Part shown: positions 19,783 through 22,094 of the stretch, in pieces
Layout of the letters: each line of letters opens with the position of its first letter
Numbering within the stretch: the stretch's first letter is position 1
Source: Conidiobolus incongruus B7586
Taxonomy: Eukaryota > Entomophthoromycota > Entomophthoromycetes > Entomophthorales > Conidiobolaceae
Direction: 5' to 3'
Assembly (NCBI GenBank): GCA_000697335.1
Contig: JNEM01011274.1
Span: forward strand, 1 to 22,094
Length of the DNA: 22,094 nucleotides
Notes under the pieces: generated by a model
What the model was told of the DNA's origin: nothing
The model's input: only the letters and a program-made list of their open reading frames with translations
Database searches by the model: none
Position numbers and translations under genes: made by a program

Positions 19783-21285
19783 CTAATCATCATAATCCAA
19801 CCCATAGCCATTACTTTGATCATAATCATTATCAATAACTCTGGTAATTCTAGCACCATAAAAAGTTGAATTATCCTCCTCATCCTCATCTTCAAAGTGA
19901 TCATCATCCTCATAATCCAGTTTGTAATCATCATATTGATTAAACTTATTTGATGATCCAACATCATGATACAAATCATCGTCATATATATCCCTAACCA
20001 TAGAGTGCTTTGATCTTGCGAATGCAAAATGATTGCCGTGATCATTATCATCATTCTCATACATAGAATCGTAAGCTTCGTAATTGTAGTCCTCCTCATC
20101 ATCAAATTCGTAGTCTTCGTCGGGATAATCGTTGGCATAATGATTTTCGTCGTTGGAATCATAATCATCCGACATTCTATCCGAATCGTCTTCGAAGTCA
20201 ATATCTGAATCCCCGAATTGATTCATGTTCAGGATACCGAATGGTGTGAATGATGTGGAAATAATATTGGTGTCGGGATTGACTCTGTAAATATCGTAAA
20301 CATAGTTATTTTCGTCGAGTTGAAGTTGTTGAAATTCGCGCATAAGATCCAAATCGGCTGGCATATGTTTGGACATGGGGCGTTTTGAGGAGGGTTCTTT
20401 GAATGTAGTATTGTCACTAAAAAAAGTTAGTAAATATTTGAATTTAATAAAATTTCACAGGTGTTAATTACTAATCAAAGTCATATTCAACATTATATAG
20501 TCTAATTGTATCTTGACTGGTTTCAAATGGTACATCCTCTTTACTAATCACTTTGAATCTAGGTCTTTTACCAGTAACCTAACATGGATATTAGTTATTT
20601 TTAAATTATATACCAAATATAAATGAGTTTTTACAGGTTTAGGAATTTCATCCTCTTTAGGTGGATCTCTTTTAGGTAAATCTTTAACCTTTCCAGCGAC
20701 TAAATCTGAAATAGTACTCTAATCATAAGGTTAAATGTTGAATGCTAAATGTTAATTAATAAATGAATGAAACCAACCTTAACAGTATCTGGAAGCCCCT
20801 TCAAAAAAGCTTCACCTTCAGTTGTGCATTGAAGCTCGTATCTTTTGGAAGCTCCTAAGTCACTATTGTCTTCTTTACCTCGTTTTGCGTTATCCACAAC
20901 TAGTTGGATATTAATAAAAGACTAAAAGTTTTAAATATTGTTGCTATTTACCTAATAGAGGAACTGCATCAACGTCGCGCTTTCTCTTAATACATAGGAA
21001 TTCTACTTTGTTGGCCTTGGGTTGAATTGAAAAGGGCTGGTGTTTAGAATTTTGATTCAAGAGTTTGTCAAGATTTAAAGGTATTGGGTGCTTTGGAAAG
21101 TTGGTTTCTGTAGTCTCCTTAGTTTCTTTAGTTTGTTCAGTATTGGAAATGTTGGAAACTTCAGTTACAAATTCAGGTTTGTTTATTTCTTGGTTGGAAT
21201 CGACTTCAGTTAATTTTTCAATATCTTTATTATCATTCGTAGTTTGGTCGAATTTTCCTTCAGCTTTAATGCCTTTTCCGGTCAT
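19783..21285 (-). CDS. IWR1: Iwr1-like RNA polymerase II nuclear import factor, five exons
   Basis: Orthologue of yeast Iwr1 / human SLC7A6OS, which binds assembled RNA polymerase II and carries it into the nucleus. Exons: 21285-20952, 20899-20778, 20718-20635, 20578-20472 and 20416-19783, giving 1281 nt and 426 aa with a TAG stop. The introns are 52, 59, 56 and 55 nt; the last has a TACTAAC branch site. Residues ~94-125 hold the conserved KVEFLCIKRKRDVDAVPLL block and a second basic cluster, a plausible bipartite NLS. The Iwr1 domain proper has NNYVYDIYRVNPD (about 252-264) and the hallmark SNDENHYANDYPDED (about 303-317). The rest of the C-terminus is Asp/Glu/Tyr-rich. About 90 Thr/Glu/Asn-rich residues precede the basic block, more than in yeast. 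An in-frame ATG 13 codons upstream (21324) is possible; I prefer 21285 because composition changes there. Confidence 0.9.
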
Positions 21286-22094
21286 TATTACTAATTGACT
21301 ATTAATCAAAATATTGTTATACAAACTTGTTCTCCAATTGATTTGAACTCCGTACTACATTTTATATTATTATAATTAAATGAAAAAATTATGGGAATGA
21401 AAATAATCTAATTTGTGAAGATATTTTTTAATTTAGGATGAAATTTAGCATTGTTGAATTAAAATTTGTTTATGAAAATAAATATTTAAAAAATATCTTT
21501 ATTTTGACAATTATTTAATATTAGAATGAAACAAAAATGAGTTTTAAATATAGTCATATATTTTTAAAATCTTAGTGTTTTATAAATGATCTTAACTAAA
21601 AAATTTAAAATATTAAAAAATTTGAGTTATTTATTTAAAAATATAAATTTATAAATATTAATTTAATTAATTCAGTGAAGCCATTATTGAATTGATATTT
21701 GGAAATTTATAAACTCAATATTAATGAATTAAAACTATAATTATTGAATTTATATTATAAATATATTTGATTCCAAATATTTATTAAGCTAATATAAGGA
21801 TTTGGATTCTAATATCAAATTATAAATAATTTGCTAAAAAATTGGCTTTTTACTTATTTTTAGAAAAATTTATATTTAAATTTTCCTAGAAATTATTATA
21901 TTCACTTTTTAAAGGCTATATTAATTTTTATATTAAAACCATTAAATATAATAATAGATTCATTCATAATAAATAAAAATAAGTTCATTAAAATATAATT
22001 ATTAATAAATATAATCAAAGAATTTTAATCATTAGTTTAGAATAATTTAGTACTAAATAATAATAAAAATGAAAATAAAAGATTTAAATAATTT
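21286..22094. other. AT-rich flank upstream of the Iwr1 gene
   Basis: Presumed promoter and leader of the Iwr1 gene on the left, then featureless AT-rich DNA to the window edge. No gene, tRNA or repeat is supported. Confidence 0.4.

Noticed and set aside
19779-20201. 140-codon frame on the minus strand, rich in Met, Ile and Thr
   Set aside because: It overlaps the Iwr1 last exon in another frame. Its Met/Ile/Thr bias is what GAT/GAC/GAA-rich acidic codons give when shifted.

Overview
The window looks like nuclear DNA from a very AT-rich fungus. Intergenic DNA is about 12-20% G+C by hand counts, genes reach about 40-45%, GT-AG introns are only 43-59 nt, and TAA, TAG and TGA all end genes in the standard code. 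The gene set (AAAP amino acid transporter, Gcs1/ARFGAP1-type ArfGAP, MFS permease, Iwr1) is fungal in flavour. The lineage cannot be fixed by eye; an AT-rich early-diverging fungus is a guess.

Layout: 1-1500 is an extremely AT-rich, CA/TG-depleted tract without genes. 1898-3393 (-) is a three-exon AAAP transporter. 4614-7306 holds an inverted pair of identical intron-bearing tRNA-Tyr genes, a tRNA-Val and a decayed Thr-like tRNA. 7779-9451 (+) is a seven-exon ArfGAP gene. 9781 has a decayed Glu-like tRNA. 10463-11115 holds a solo LTR and a tRNA-Asp. 11162-12000 (-) is a decayed HAD-hydrolase gene. 14554-16782 (+) is a single-exon MFS transporter with a long Pro/Ser-rich tail. 17414 is a second tRNA-Asp. 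17568-18281 (-) is a five-exon small gene of unknown function, reconstructed by hand. 18440-18770 is a G+C-raised island of unknown nature. 19783-21285 (-) is a five-exon Iwr1 gene.

The genes do not form a pathway; each appears to be an independent transcription unit. The most striking structure is a pair of old solo LTRs of one family (4708-5266 and 10463-11033). Each ends exactly 10 bp upstream of a different tRNA gene (Tyr and Asp), in the same orientation relative to it. This points to a retrotransposon that targets Pol III start sites at base-pair precision, in the manner known for Ty3 in yeast. Each LTR also carries an indel-free 68-codon frame that runs to its last base.
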